Below, piece after piece: positions 28,195-37,654 of a stretch of 64,000 nt of DNA. Under the pieces are notes generated by a model that did not search any database, was not told the origin of the DNA, and saw only the letters and a program-made list of their open reading frames with translations. Position 1 is the first letter of the stretch, and each line of letters begins with the position of its first letter. The stretch is from Candidatus Endomicrobiellum porotermitis (lineage in GTDB: Bacteria > Elusimicrobiota > Endomicrobiia > Endomicrobiales > Endomicrobiaceae), in the NCBI GenBank assembly GCA_031289055.1, contig JAITQE010000002.1, positions 1 to 64,000 of the forward strand. Direction: 5' to 3'. A program made the position numbers and the translations under genes.

Positions 28195-29209
28195 AGCGGG
28201 AATTATAGGAATAACCGGATACACTGGCGAAGAGCTTTTAAAGCTTCTTTCAAATCGCGATGACGTTAAGATAACTGGGCTTTACGGCAGGAGTTCGTCA
28301 GAGGAAAGAGATTTAAAAGATATTTATCCCGGATTTGCGGGTTTAAATTTAAAAGTTGAACCTTTGAATATAAGACAAATAGCAGGCAACTGCGATGTTG
28401 TTTTTCTAGCCTTGCCCCATGCTGTTGCTTTTGAAATAGCGCCGCAGCTTATTGAATCGGGCGTAAAAGTCATAGATTTGTCGGCAGATTTCAGATTAAA
28501 AATCGCCGCCGCGTATGAAAAATGGTATAAAGTAAACCATACGGCAAAAGATTACATAGGCAAAGCGGTTTACGGTTTATCTGAACTTAACAACAAAGAA
28601 ATTAAAAACGCGTTGTTAGTCGCAAATCCGGGTTGCTATCCTACAACCGTTATTTTAGGTTGCGCTCCGGCGATAAAAAACAAGTTTGTAGATTTAAAAG
28701 GGATAGTTATAGATTCTAAAAGCGGTATTTCAGGCGCAGGTAGAAAATCTGCTCTAGAATATTTTAAAAACGAACACCCAAACTTTAGAGCGTATAAAAT
28801 TGCCGGAAGTCACAGACATATTCCAGAAATAGAACAAGAGCTTTCAAATCTTTCTGGCGAAGAAGTAACCGTAAGTTTTACGCCTCACGTCATTCCTGTT
28901 GAAAGAGGAATGCTTTCAACTATTTATATAAATCTTAGACAAGACGTTAAGACGTCTGCGGTAATAGAAAAGTATAGAGAGTTTTATAAAGGCGGAGAAT
29001 TTGTAAAAGTTCTTGATGAAGACGTAATGCCAGGAATTAAAGACGTTGTAAACGCAAATTTTTGCGAGATAAGCGTTAAAATAGACGAAAGAGCAAAAAG
29101 GCTTGTTATAGTTTCAGTTATAGATAATTTAGTAAAAGGCGCTTCGGGACAGGCGGTTCAGAACATGAATCTTATGTTTGGTTTGCCAGAAACTGCAGGA
29201 CTGATATAG
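28187..29209 (+). CDS. argC: N-acetyl-gamma-glutamyl-phosphate reductase
   Basis: Third step of arginine synthesis. [17 protein letters not shown] binds [15 protein letters not shown] carries the catalytic Cys, and [13 protein letters not shown] and HVIPVERGM are conserved (340 aa). The start is a TTG inside the end of rsmI, with CGGAG about 7 nt upstream. argJ begins 13 nt downstream; argB, argD and argF are not in the window. Confidence 0.95.
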   Translation: MIRAGIIGITGYTGEELLKLLSNRDDVKITGLYGRSSSEERDLKDIYPGFAGLNLKVEPLNIRQIAGNCDVVFLALPHAVAFEIAPQLIESGVKVIDLSADFRLKIAAAYEKWYKVNHTAKDYIGKAVYGLSELNNKEIKNALLVANPGCYPTTVILGCAPAIKNKFVDLKGIVIDSKSGISGAGRKSALEYFKNEHPNFRAYKIAGSHRHIPEIEQELSNLSGEEVTVSFTPHVIPVERGMLSTIYINLRQDVKTSAVIEKYREFYKGGEFVKVLDEDVMPGIKDVVNANFCEISVKIDERAKRLVIVSVIDNLVKGASGQAVQNMNLMFGLPETAGLI

Positions 29210-29222
29210 GAGAAAGTTCAAA

Positions 29223-30425
29223 ATGCTTCCAAAAGGGTTTAAAGTGGGCGGAATATGCTCAGGGTTGTCAAAAAAAGAAGAAAAGAAAGATTTGGCTATT
29301 TTTATTTCCGATGTTCCGTCTAGCGCGGCTGGCGTTTTTACACAAAACGTAGCGAAGGCTGCTCCTGTTCTTGTAGATATTAAAAGATTAAAAACCGGCG
29401 ATAAATTTTCAGGCGTTATAGCAAACTCGGGTTGCGCTAACGCTTGCACAGGAGTCAAAGGATTAGAAGACGCCGAGTATATCTGTTCGGTGGGCGAAAA
29501 TATTTTTGAACTGAATTCAGGCTCGTTGCTGTGCGCTTCTACGGGAGTTATCGGACAATATTTAAACATTTCAAAAGACGCCTTTCCTGAAAAGGTTAAG
29601 TTACTGAGAGACAACGTCGGCGCGTCTCTTAAAAATGAAGAAGAAGCCGTTCTTGCCGTAATGACTACTGACACGTTCATAAAAAAGCTTGAGAAAGAAG
29701 TTGTTTTTAAAAAAGGCAAAATTAAAATTTGGGGTTGCGTAAAAGGCGCGGGAATGATTCACCCTAGCTTGCGGGGGCTTCACGCGACAATGCTTTCGTT
29801 TATATTAACAGACGCCGCTATAGAAAGCTCCACTCTTCAAGAAATTTTGGAAAACTCTGCGGATAAATCTTTTAACTGCGTTTCAATTGACGGAGACACT
29901 TCCACAAACGACACCGTTATTGCTTTGGCAAACGGTCAAAGCGCAACAGGCAAATTATCTAAAGAAGATTTGACAATTTTTATAAAAGCTTTTGAGGAAT
30001 TGACCTTGGAGCTTGCCAAGTCTGTTGCCAAAGACGGCGAGGGCGCCACTAAGTTTATTGAAATTGAAATAAAAAACGCCGAAACAAAAAAAGATGCAAG
30101 ACTTATAGCTGCTACTATCGCAACTTCTCCGCTTTTTAAAACAGCCATGTTTGGCTCCGACGCCAATTGGGGCAGGATTATTGCCGCCGCAGGCAGAGCG
30201 GGAGTATCTTTTGAGTTAAATAAAGTTAATATATATATTGGCAGTATTCATACTTTTAAAAACGGCTTTGCTTTAAATTTTTCTGAAGAAGACGCTAAGA
30301 AATCTCTTTCTGAGAAGGAAATTAAAGTGATTGTGGATTTGAGTATAGGCAACGAGTCAAGCAAGTATTATACGTGCGATTTTTCATATGGTTACATACG
30401 CATCAACGGCGACTACCGCTCATGA
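29223..30425 (+). CDS. argJ: Bifunctional ornithine acetyltransferase/N-acetylglutamate synthase
   Basis: Recycles the acetyl group in arginine synthesis. The protein (400 aa) normally cuts itself before a Thr in the motif GMI.PNMATML. Here the motif reads KGAGMIHPSLRGLHATMLSF, so the Ala-Thr cleavage site is present but four extra residues lie just before it. Other landmarks are intact: NSGCANACTG, CASTGVIGQ, SIDGDTSTNDTV, FGSDANWGRIIAA and the C-terminal YGYIRINGDYRS. The adjacent argC supports pathway function. Confidence 0.93.
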   Translation: MLPKGFKVGGICSGLSKKEEKKDLAIFISDVPSSAAGVFTQNVAKAAPVLVDIKRLKTGDKFSGVIANSGCANACTGVKGLEDAEYICSVGENIFELNSGSLLCASTGVIGQYLNISKDAFPEKVKLLRDNVGASLKNEEEAVLAVMTTDTFIKKLEKEVVFKKGKIKIWGCVKGAGMIHPSLRGLHATMLSFILTDAAIESSTLQEILENSADKSFNCVSIDGDTSTNDTVIALANGQSATGKLSKEDLTIFIKAFEELTLELAKSVAKDGEGATKFIEIEIKNAETKKDARLIAATIATSPLFKTAMFGSDANWGRIIAAAGRAGVSFELNKVNIYIGSIHTFKNGFALNFSEEDAKKSLSEKEIKVIVDLSIGNESSKYYTCDFSYGYIRINGDYRS

Positions 30426-30534
30426 TGAAAGCTTGTTTTTAAAACACATATTGAACAACGCGTCTTTCGCCGCCGCAGGCGTTATCGGATAGGATATGCG
30501 CGCTTTTATAGCTTGCCGTAAAAAGATAAATATT

Positions 30535-31143
30535 ATGACTTTAAAATTTTCTGCGAGAGAATCTGATTCCCATAAAAAAACAGCTGAAATAATAAAAACC
30601 GGCGGCGTGGCTATAGTTCCTACGGAAACGGTGTACGGTTTTGCTGTTGACGCTTTTAATATTGACGCTCAAAAAAAAGTTTATAAGATTAAAGGAAGAA
30701 GTCAAAAAAAACCTCTAATTCTAATGACGACTAATATTGAAAGCGTTAGACTACTTGTTGATATTCCAAAAAAAGCGTTTGAAATCGCCAAAAGGTTTTG
30801 GCCTGGTCAATTAACGCTTATATTTCCTACTACCGAAACAGGCAAAATGGTGTCTGGCGGAAGGAAAGACTTGGGAGTAAGAATTCCCGATAGCGAGTTT
30901 ATGCTTAAACTGCTTAAAGATATAAAAAAACCTATTTTTACCACGTCGGTAAACGTTTCAAACAAAAAAAGCGCAAAGAGTTCTAAAGATGTTTTAGAAT
31001 TTGATGGGATAGCCGACATTATAGTGGACGGCGGACAATGTAAGTTTTCTTTCGAGTCTACGGTTATAGATATGGTACAATTTCCGTACGTTATTTTAAG
31101 AAAAGGCTGTTTAGACGCTAACGAGTTGTTAAAGTATATATAG
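30535..31143 (+). CDS. tsaC: Threonylcarbamoyl-AMP synthase (Sua5/YwlC/TsaC family)
   Basis: Makes threonylcarbamoyl-AMP for the t6A37 modification of tRNAs reading ANN codons. Family segments: [46 protein letters not shown] and STVIDM near the end. I place the start at ATG 30535 (MTLKFS...). ATG 30496 has a better Shine-Dalgarno but adds 13 residues unlike the family. It is the short form without the C-terminal Sua5 domain. The 60 bp before it hold an unrecognised partial frame. Confidence 0.9.
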   Translation: MTLKFSARESDSHKKTAEIIKTGGVAIVPTETVYGFAVDAFNIDAQKKVYKIKGRSQKKPLILMTTNIESVRLLVDIPKKAFEIAKRFWPGQLTLIFPTTETGKMVSGGRKDLGVRIPDSEFMLKLLKDIKKPIFTTSVNVSNKKSAKSSKDVLEFDGIADIIVDGGQCKFSFESTVIDMVQFPYVILRKGCLDANELLKYI

Positions 31144-31157
31144 TTTACGGGGAAAAA

Positions 31158-32408
31158 ATGGAAAATGTAAAGAAAAATGATTCTGAAATTTACGATTTAT
31201 TGGCAAAAGAATTAAAAAGACAGAGAGAGACCATAGAGCTTATAGCTTCGGAAAACATAGCTTCTCAGTCGGTTATGGATGCTCAGGGGTCTTGCTTGAC
31301 AAATAAATATGCGGAAGGTTATCCTGGAAAAAGGTATTATGGCGGCTGCGAGTTTGTTGACGTTGTTGAAAACATAGCTATTGAGCGCGCAAAAAAACTT
31401 TTTAACGTTAACTTCGCAAACGTTCAGCCTCATTCTGGCGCTCAGGCAAATTTTGCCGCGCAGTTTGCTCTTCTAAAACCCGGCGAAACTATTATGGGGT
31501 TGAGCCTTTCTCACGGCGGGCATTTAACGCACGGCAGTCCTTATAATGTTTCAGGAAAATGGTTTAGCGTAGTTTCTTACAATGTTAAAGAAGACACGGG
31601 CCGTATAAATTACGATGAAATGGAAAAACTCGCTTTAGAGCGTAAACCTAAACTGATAATTAGCGGCGGTAGCGCTTATTCAAGAATTTGGGATTGGAAA
31701 AGAATAGGCGAGATTGCTAAAAAAGTCGGGGCTTATCATATGAGCGATATGGCTCATTACGCGGGGCTTATAGCCGCCGGCATATACCCTTCTCCCGTAC
31801 GACACGCCGACATAACAACTACAACAACGCACAAAACTTTACGAGGTCCTCGCGGAGGGTTAATTTTAACAAACAGCGAGGAAATTGCAAAAAAAATAAA
31901 TTCGGCGGTTTTTCCAGGAGAGCAAGGCGGACCTTTGATGCATGTTATTGCCGCCAAAGCTGTGGCTTTTGGTGAAGCTCTTAAACCCGAATTTAAAGAA
32001 TACCAGAAACAAGTTTTGATAAATTCCAGAAGACTTGCTCAGGAATTGGAGCAAGGGGGACTCAAGATCGTTTCCGGCGGCACTGATTCCCATGTGTTTT
32101 TAGTTGACTTAAGACCGTTAAATGTCAAAGGAAATGTTGCTCAAGAGACATTAGAGAGAGCCGGTATAACTCTAAATAAAAATGGAATTCCTTACGATAC
32201 TGAGAAACCGACAATAACTTCAGGGATCAGAATCGGCTCTCCTGCGGTTACCGCAAGAGGTATGAAAGAGCTTGAGATGATAAAAATAGCTCAATCAATA
32301 GTAAAAGTTCTTAAAAACATTGATAATGACAAGGTCATTTCAGAAGTTAGAGAGAATATGTTAAAACTTTGCCAAGAGTTTGCTATATACAAAGATTTAC
32401 AGTATTAA
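31158..32408 (+). CDS. glyA: Serine hydroxymethyltransferase
   Basis: PLP enzyme converting serine to glycine and charging tetrahydrofolate with a C1 unit, complementing folE/folP upstream. Landmarks: [52 protein letters not shown] and the PLP lysine in [14 protein letters not shown] (416 aa). It is the last gene of the long plus-strand block and is followed by a strong terminator. Confidence 0.97.
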   Translation: MENVKKNDSEIYDLLAKELKRQRETIELIASENIASQSVMDAQGSCLTNKYAEGYPGKRYYGGCEFVDVVENIAIERAKKLFNVNFANVQPHSGAQANFAAQFALLKPGETIMGLSLSHGGHLTHGSPYNVSGKWFSVVSYNVKEDTGRINYDEMEKLALERKPKLIISGGSAYSRIWDWKRIGEIAKKVGAYHMSDMAHYAGLIAAGIYPSPVRHADITTTTTHKTLRGPRGGLILTNSEEIAKKINSAVFPGEQGGPLMHVIAAKAVAFGEALKPEFKEYQKQVLINSRRLAQELEQGGLKIVSGGTDSHVFLVDLRPLNVKGNVAQETLERAGITLNKNGIPYDTEKPTITSGIRIGSPAVTARGMKELEMIKIAQSIVKVLKNIDNDKVISEVRENMLKLCQEFAIYKDLQY

Positions 32409-32437
32409 GCTTTAAGATTGTACGTTAATAGGCGTTT

Positions 32438-32476
32438 AACTTCGGTAAGACAAATTATCTTGCTGAAGTTTTTTTT
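32438..32476 (+). terminator. Rho-independent terminator after glyA
   Basis: A 13-bp stem (AACTTCGGTAAGA with TCTTGCTGAAGTT, two G-T wobbles) around a 7-nt loop is followed by eight T. Confidence 0.9.
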
Positions 32477-32571
32477 CTTTATCAAAGTTTAAAACCTGAG
32501 TTTGGCTAATTATATGTCGTAAAAGTAAGATATAAATATAATCGTAAAATACTATTCAATTTGACATCTGA

Positions 32572-32600
32572 TTGACATCTGACGAGAATTCGTGTATGAT
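32572..32600 (+). promoter_or_regulatory. Promoter of tRNA-Asp
   Basis: TTGACA, 17-nt spacer, TATGAT, ending 14 nt before the tRNA. A second TTGACA lies 11 bp upstream in a tandem TTGACATCTGA repeat. Confidence 0.85.
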
Positions 32601-32614
32601 AGCTCGTTAAGTTT

Positions 32615-32690
32615 GGGGACGTGGTGTAGCCTGGTTTAACACACTGCCCTGTCAAGGCAGAGACCGCGGGTTCAAATCCCGTCGTCCCCG
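32615..32690 (+). tRNA. tRNA-Asp (anticodon GTC)
   Basis: Cloverleaf with acceptor GGGGACG/CGTCCCC, discriminator G, anticodon stem CTGCC/GGCAG with loop CTGTCAA, and T-arm GCGGGTTCAAATCCCGT. CCA is not encoded. Confidence 0.97.
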
Positions 32691-32789
32691 TTCGTTTTAA
32701 TATTTAAAATAAAAAAATTGCTTCTCCGATTATAAATTTTGGAAAGCGGCTTTTTTATGAAACGCCAAGATAAAAAGTTGTTTTTCTAA

Positions 32790-33005
32790 CCTATACAATC
32801 TCCTCTTATTTTATTTCTTCGCCGTTTTTTGCTTTTGACATGGACGGTTTATGGCGAGGTGTCTATAAGCGCGCGGTTGGAAATATTTTAACCCAGCGTT
32901 TTTATCTCTTGTTTTGGATATTGACATAATTTGCGAACTGTTTTGCCAAAACTCAGGTTCTACTTCCGTCGCTTTTTCAAAACGTAAATTTCCGTTATTA
33001 AGCAT
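32790..33005 (-). pseudogene. Tyrosine-recombinase (integrase) remnant
   Basis: On the minus strand the frame from 33005 reads KNAGLKYFQPRAYRHLAIN, resembling the catalytic PH..RH..A segment of phage-type integrases. After a frameshift near 32845 another frame gives SKAKNGEEIK, the segment that normally follows (K.G.EEI..I...GH). The catalytic Tyr region is not found. An integrase remnant 115 bp from a tRNA gene fits an old integration at tRNA-Asp. Confidence 0.45.
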
Positions 33006-33242
33006 GGTTCCAAAAAATAATCTACTAAAATTTCTATTTTTTAAGTCGTTCCTGACGGCTTACATATACGACTAACTCTCATAAAATTTCATAGGTGAAC
33101 AATTTGCCCCTTTTTTTGATTTAAGTTTTAACAAGTTTTTTTGATATAATCTTTTACAGTTAGATAGAATTTTACTTATCAGTTGACTACATTTCCATAT
33201 TATGTTTTCTGTAAAAGTTAGCTTGAAAATGCTATAAAAATT

Positions 33243-34457
33243 ATGTCTAAAATAAATAAACACCAAGTAAGCACATCTGTAAAAGCCTCTATCAATCCCA
33301 GAGTTCTAAAATGGGCGAGAGAGGCTGTTTGTTTTTCTCATTCTGACATCGTTAAAAAATTAAATAAAAAAACTATTAAAGAGATAGATTTAATTGCTTG
33401 GGAAGAAGGTCGAGATTTTCCTACGATAGATATTGCAAAAAGTCTGGCTAAATTATATGGAATAAAGTTTATAACTTTTTATTTGCCGAGTATTCCTAAA
33501 AATATAAAGCCGTTAAAAGATTTTAGAGGGGTATCTGACGCCGCCGCATTCTCTAAAAATTTTGTCTTTTTAATGCGTGAGATACAAGGTAAACAAGAAT
33601 GGCTTAAAGAATACTTTGCAAGTAAAGGTAAGAAACCTATCAATTTTATCAGTAGTGTCAATATTGACAACGGAATAAAAACGGCTGTTAATTCTCTTAA
33701 CAGTTTGTTATTGACTGATATTAAATTAAAACCAAAAGCAGATGATACTTTAAAAGCATTAGTAAAGAAAATAGAAAGTTTAGGCGTATTTGTTTCCATA
33801 GGAAATTCTTTTAACGGACACTACTTGTATGCAATTGAGTCTGCCGAAGCGAGAGGATTTGCTATTGCAGATAAAATAGCACCTTTCATATTCATTAACT
33901 CCAAAGATAATAAAGAGGCTCAATTATTTACGCTTATACACGAATTTTGCCATTTGCTTTTAGGCAAAAGCGGCGTATCTGACACTTCCAGCGATAATAG
34001 AAAACCGATAGAAGTTTTTTGCAATAAAGCGACGGCAGAGTTTTTAATGCCTACTGAAAAATTTCGTGAAGTATGGGATTCCATAACTACAAATGACTTG
34101 GGCAAAAAAATAGAAATTCTTTGCGAGAAATTCCCAACAAGTTCTTTATCAGTAATAATTAAAATTCATACATTAAAATTGATTGATAAAAATACTTTTG
34201 ACGAAACACATAATCGTTATAAAAAAAATGATTCTGCAAAATCTACTGTTAATGCTGCAATACAAAAGCAGGGAAAGACTCATTTTTCCGCCCCATATCT
34301 TAGAACTTTGAGAATTAACGGCAGACAATTTATTGATGTGGTTATTGAGGCATATAATAGCAATGAAATTATGATTAGAAATGCGTGTTCTTTATTAGGC
34401 ATTACAAAAGCGGCAAAATTTGATACCTATGAGCGTAAATGGGATATGTATTTATGA
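33243..34457 (+). CDS. XRE/ImmA-IrrE family metallopeptidase, putative antitoxin
   Basis: A 404-aa protein. The N-terminus (about 15-80) is a helix-turn-helix-like region (LKWAREAVCFSHSDIVKKLN, DFPTIDIAKSLAKLYG). The middle carries the zinc motif LIHEFCHLLLG near residue 237 and an EVFCNKATAEFLMP glutamate, the ImmA/IrrE peptidase core. The C-terminal 100 residues are unassigned. The gene overlaps the downstream PIN-type gene by ATGA. COG2856-type proteins paired with DUF4411 are known predicted toxin-antitoxin pairs, so repression and/or proteolytic control of the partner is likely but inferred. Intact, unlike most neighbours. Confidence 0.85.
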   Translation: MSKINKHQVSTSVKASINPRVLKWAREAVCFSHSDIVKKLNKKTIKEIDLIAWEEGRDFPTIDIAKSLAKLYGIKFITFYLPSIPKNIKPLKDFRGVSDAAAFSKNFVFLMREIQGKQEWLKEYFASKGKKPINFISSVNIDNGIKTAVNSLNSLLLTDIKLKPKADDTLKALVKKIESLGVFVSIGNSFNGHYLYAIESAEARGFAIADKIAPFIFINSKDNKEAQLFTLIHEFCHLLLGKSGVSDTSSDNRKPIEVFCNKATAEFLMPTEKFREVWDSITTNDLGKKIEILCEKFPTSSLSVIIKIHTLKLIDKNTFDETHNRYKKNDSAKSTVNAAIQKQGKTHFSAPYLRTLRINGRQFIDVVIEAYNSNEIMIRNACSLLGITKAAKFDTYERKWDMYL

Positions 34458-34912
34458 AATATTGCTTGGACTCTTGCGTATTTATAGAGGCTTGGAACAA
34501 ACACTATTCTCCTGAAATATCAATGGACTTCTGGGATTGGTTGGCTAACTTAGCAAAAAATAAGGAAATTTTTATCCCTGAAGAAGTATATGAAGAAATA
34601 GTAGTCCAAAAAGATAAATTGTATGAATGGGTTAAATCTATAAAAACAGATATTGTTTATCAACTTGATTATGAAACTCAACAAGCAGTAAATAATATAA
34701 TGACTAAACCAGAAGCAATAAAACTTGCTGATTCTAATACGAAGAATGGAGCAGATGTTTTTGTTGTAGCATATGCGAAAAGAAATAATGCTACTGTTGT
34801 ATCAAATGATAAAAGTATCGGGAATTTATGTAAAGTTTGCGATGTTAAAATTTTGAAAGATTATGAATTTTTAAAAGCCAAAAAACTGAGAATGAAAGTT
34901 TCATTGGAATAA
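34454..34912 (+). CDS. DUF4411 PIN-like protein, putative toxin
   Basis: A 152-aa protein starting at ATG 34454, four bases into the stop of the ImmA gene. YCLDSCVFIEAWNKHY gives the first acidic residue of a PIN nuclease; EEVYEEIV, NGADVFVVAYAKRNNATVVSND and ILKDYEFL supply the later acidic positions of the DUF4411 group. PIN toxins cleave RNA. Translation coupled to the upstream antitoxin candidate supports the role. Confidence 0.82.
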   Translation: MKYCLDSCVFIEAWNKHYSPEISMDFWDWLANLAKNKEIFIPEEVYEEIVVQKDKLYEWVKSIKTDIVYQLDYETQQAVNNIMTKPEAIKLADSNTKNGADVFVVAYAKRNNATVVSNDKSIGNLCKVCDVKILKDYEFLKAKKLRMKVSLE

Positions 34913-35539
34913 CTGATAACTATATATTATTTTGTTTTTTGACATACTTATTTAAAATTGTTATATTCATAATCAAGCGGTATGCTTGAGAACGCAAAAA
35001 AGTTATACAACTCGTATAGTTTACCCCCCCCCATATTAGTTATATGCTTAGAACTTTTTAAAGAATTTAAACCCGCTTGTCCGACTATAAAATCGGAGTT
35101 TAGCGACTTTTTTGTGTCTATGTCGTCAATATTTTCTTTAATATCTGCAAAATAGTTAAAAGGCTTCCTATAATATTGCGCTTTCTAAAGATCTATTTGC
35201 ATTTATTGCTCTTAATTCACATTGTCCAGCGTCTATTTCTATAAATTTCGCTAAGCGCATCTAGTCTAACAACCCTGCATTTAGAAATCACAATTTGCGA
35301 CATCCAATTTTGACACTCAGGTTCTAAAGTATAGTTTAAATGCCGATAACGCCGTAATTTATAACGACATAGGAAGGACAATAATGGCGTAGTTTTTGTT
35401 AAGAAATCATTAAAACTATGTTCATTTTGGTAGACTGCATGGAAGATTTTTAATTATTTCCCATCTTGCTATTCAAAAAAGAAAAAAAAGACTATTATAT
35501 ATTCAATAATAGGAGGATGTTTTAACTAAGGAGCGTATA
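34913..35539. other. Gene-free stretch with a minus-strand remnant
   Basis: No intact gene. On the minus strand, roughly 35260 to 35030, a frameshifted reading gives RLAKFIEIDAGQCELRAINA and then FNYFADIKENIDDIDTKKSL, protein-like but not recognised. It runs into the C9/G9 tract at 35024-35032. The rest (35280-35500) shows only short broken frames. An A-rich leader with AAGGAG precedes the next gene. Confidence 0.4.
35024..35032 (+). repeat. C9 homopolymer tract
   Basis: Nine C on the plus strand (nine G on the minus strand, directly after an ATG there). With the G9 at 4188-4196 it is one of only two such tracts of nine noted, both in accessory regions. Confidence 0.9.
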
Positions 35540-35758
35540 ATGAAGAAAGTAGCGAGTATGTTGTTAGCGTTAGCGTTGTTTGTTTCGCCTATGAAGTCAG
35601 TTTTTGCATTCGATCTTTTTATCTGGGATGTCGAAAGCTATTTTTGGGAGTTGACCGAAGAAGGCGAGTTTTTCTTAAATTTTATATGCACGACGATAGC
35701 GGTGGCCGGTTCTATTGCCGCTGGCGGATATTTGTTGTTAAAAAATAAAAAGTTTTGA
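35540..35758 (+). CDS. Small secreted/membrane protein, unknown
   Basis: 72 aa with AAGGAG 7 nt before ATG. The N-terminus is a clear signal peptide (MKKVASMLLALALFVSPMKS, likely cut after VFA). A short acidic-aromatic part (DLFIWDVESYFWELTEEGEF) follows, then a second hydrophobic helix (IAVAGSIAAGGYLLL) and a basic end (KNKKF). So the mature form would be a single-span protein with a 20-residue periplasmic head. Not recognised. Good start signals suggest it is expressed even though both flanks are decayed. Confidence 0.6.
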   Translation: MKKVASMLLALALFVSPMKSVFAFDLFIWDVESYFWELTEEGEFFLNFICTTIAVAGSIAAGGYLLLKNKKF

Positions 35759-35813
35759 AAGCAAAAAAAATCAGGCGGACTTGGCATAATGACGAATGGC
35801 GGCTTTTCGCTCT

Positions 35814-35993
35814 ATGAATACATATATAGAAATGTTTAACGAGAAAACTTCCGATATTCAAGCAAACAAACTGCTTAAAATCAGCAAATTCGCAAGAGCG
35901 GCGGATTTTCCTGTTTCAACAATAAGGTATTATTTAAGAATAGGCAAAATAAAACCTGTTTTTTTCTCAGCTAATAAACTGGCGACGCTTTAA
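35814..35993 (+). pseudogene. Truncated MerR-type regulator
   Basis: The frame ISKFARAADFPVSTIRYYLR..KIKPVFF is the DNA-binding first half of a MerR-family regulator (ARLADVPVSTIRYY...GLLKP). It stops right after the wing, leaving no dimerisation or effector part. The residues before it (MNTYIEMFNEK...) are unlike MerR starts and may come from another gene. Probably inactive. Confidence 0.5.
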
Positions 35994-36007
35994 TGTCTGA
36001 CATAACT

Positions 36008-36804
36008 TCAAAATTTGTGTTTTTTATTTTCTTCCTTTATATAAAAATCAAGAATTCCATTGTCAGATTTTTGCTCTAGGGGTTTATCTGAACTTTCTTT
36101 CTTTTCAAACCTGCGGGATAAAAATAGTCCAATTTCAAATAATAAGTACGTTGGAATTGCAAGTAAAAGCTGGCTTAATACGTCGGGCGGTGTGAGTATT
36201 TGTCGCAAATATCAATATGATCACAATAATGTAGGGTCTTTTGATCTTAAAAAAGAAGATTTTACAAGGTTGAATCTTAACGGCAAGCATAACAGCTATA
36301 GGAAACTGAAACATAATCCCGAAAGCAAATGTCAACCAACCGGTAAGCCATAAAAAACTGCTAAAACCTATTACAGGTCTTAATTCCGAAGATGAAAAAC
36401 CCACAAAAAAATTCATTAAAATCGGCAATATAAAACCTACACAAAAAATACCGCCCAGAACGAAAAGAAAATACGATGACAGAACCCACCATTTCAAGGC
36501 TTTGCGTTCCGATGGATATAAAGCGGGAAGCAAAAACTTCCATATTTGCCAAACGCAGTATGGGAAAGATATAACTAAAGCTATAACAAACGCTAATTTC
36601 AGCTGTATTATGAAAACTTCCATAGGCGAAAAGTAATTTAAATGATTCAATTCTTTTGGCAAGCAACAATGTATAAAGCAAATTGATAAATTTTGGAGCT
36701 GCTGTGAAAGAAGGTATGTAAAATAAAGAAACGGCAAGGATGCGTTTTATAAGAGGTTTGCGCAACTCTTGAAGATGGAATAGAAAAGATTTCCTGTCGT
36801 TCAT
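36008..36804 (-). pseudogene. tatC: Decayed Sec-independent translocase subunit TatC
   Basis: Three overlapping minus-strand frames together give one TatC. 36804 onward reads FLFHLQELRKPLIKRILAV; the next frame gives YFSPMEVFIIQLKLAFVIAL, PYCVWQIWKFLLPALYPSER and FSSFLWLTGWLTFAFGIMFQ; a third frame near 36200-36008 gives [20 protein letters not shown], the conserved end. At least two frameshifts break it, so the twin-arginine export route based on this gene is lost. No tatA is visible next to it. Confidence 0.85.
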
Positions 36805-36876
36805 TTTTTCTCATTATTTTTATCCTTTAAAAAGACCAATCTTCCGAAGCGGCGGACTTGGACTCGGAGACAGAGG

Positions 36877-37068
36877 GTGTCAGAAAATGCAGAGAGTTGC
36901 CTTGTTGAAATTATTTTAAGAATTTCCGAAGGGGTTATGCGGGTGTCAGAAAACAAAGTGAAGTGCATTGTTGGATTAGCGTGTGTGGTTGGCGTATGCG
37001 TTGGCGTGTATAAGAGGGATAGTATTAAAGAATTTTTCTTTCGCATGGCGGGGGCAAAATGGAGATAG
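36877..37068 (+). CDS. Short ORF with one membrane helix, doubtful
   Basis: 63 codons from GTG 36877, with GGAG 7 nt upstream. It contains one hydrophobic segment (CIVGLACVVGVCVGVY) and a basic end. A short repeat (GGGTGTCAGAAAA) occurs at its start and again 75 bp later. Surroundings are decayed and no family is recognised, so this may be a remnant. Confidence 0.25.
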   Translation: MSENAESCLVEIILRISEGVMRVSENKVKCIVGLACVVGVCVGVYKRDSIKEFFFRMAGAKWR

Positions 37069-37382
37069 AGAAGCAGAATGAGAAAGATTAACCGTCGTCT
37101 GGGTGCCGTAGGGTAATGCGGGTCATGCCCCCGGAAGTGACGAGGATATAGAATAATCGTCGGCAGGCGGTCAACAAGTCGTCTCCAAAGATGATGGTCT
37201 AAATCATTACAACAAAAGAGCAAATGAGAAATGAAAGATTTTATCAAAGTCTTGGATATATAGGACGCATAAGTTTATTACAAGGCGTTTTGGCAAAAGC
37301 ATAAATTGTTGACCTTTCCGCGAAAAATGCGGCAATTGCAAGTTGGAGAAAGATTGGAAGAATAAAGCAAAAGGTCGCAGGC
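37069..37382 (+). other. Decayed stretch before the IS remnant
   Basis: Only broken frames are visible, for example ERFYQSLGYIGRISLLQGVL and, past a stop, VDLSAKNAAIASWRKIGRIK. They read like protein but are not recognised. Confidence 0.3.
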
Positions 37383-37480
37383 ATGAGGAAAGGACGTTTC
37401 AGCGAAGAACAATGGGGTATTGAAAGAGGCGGAAAACGGCGTAAAAGTAGCGGAATTTAACAAGGAAATATTGGATAACT
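37383..37480 (+). mobile_element. IS3-family OrfA transposase remnant
   Basis: MRKGRFSEEQ in one frame and, after a shift, VLKEAENGVKVAEFNKEIL in another, matching the start of IS3-type OrfA proteins (MRKSRFTEEQII..LKEAE.G..V.ELCR). About 33 codons remain. No OrfB or terminal inverted repeats were found nearby. Confidence 0.6.
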
Positions 37481-37654
37481 GATGCGCCGCTGCAAGTTAA
37501 GTTGTAGAAAATACGCGCATAGTAACCGCGTTTGTTTTTTTCTAATAATTTTATAAAATACCGCTTGCAACAATGACGCTACCGTAGTCGCAGTATAACT
37601 TTGATTTTTGACATTTTTATATTGTAAGTCTCTAGGAAAATAAAGGAGATGACG

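Noticed and set aside
29129-29719. 196-aa minus-strand ORF opposite argJ
   Set aside because: Fully inside the argC/argJ coding strands; Ser/Thr/Phe-rich shadow frame with no family features.
36801-37247. 148-aa minus-strand ORF upstream of tatC
   Set aside because: Composition (many His/Pro/Arg, HYPTAPRRR) is unlike a real protein, no start signals, and it runs over decayed sequence; treated as a chance frame.
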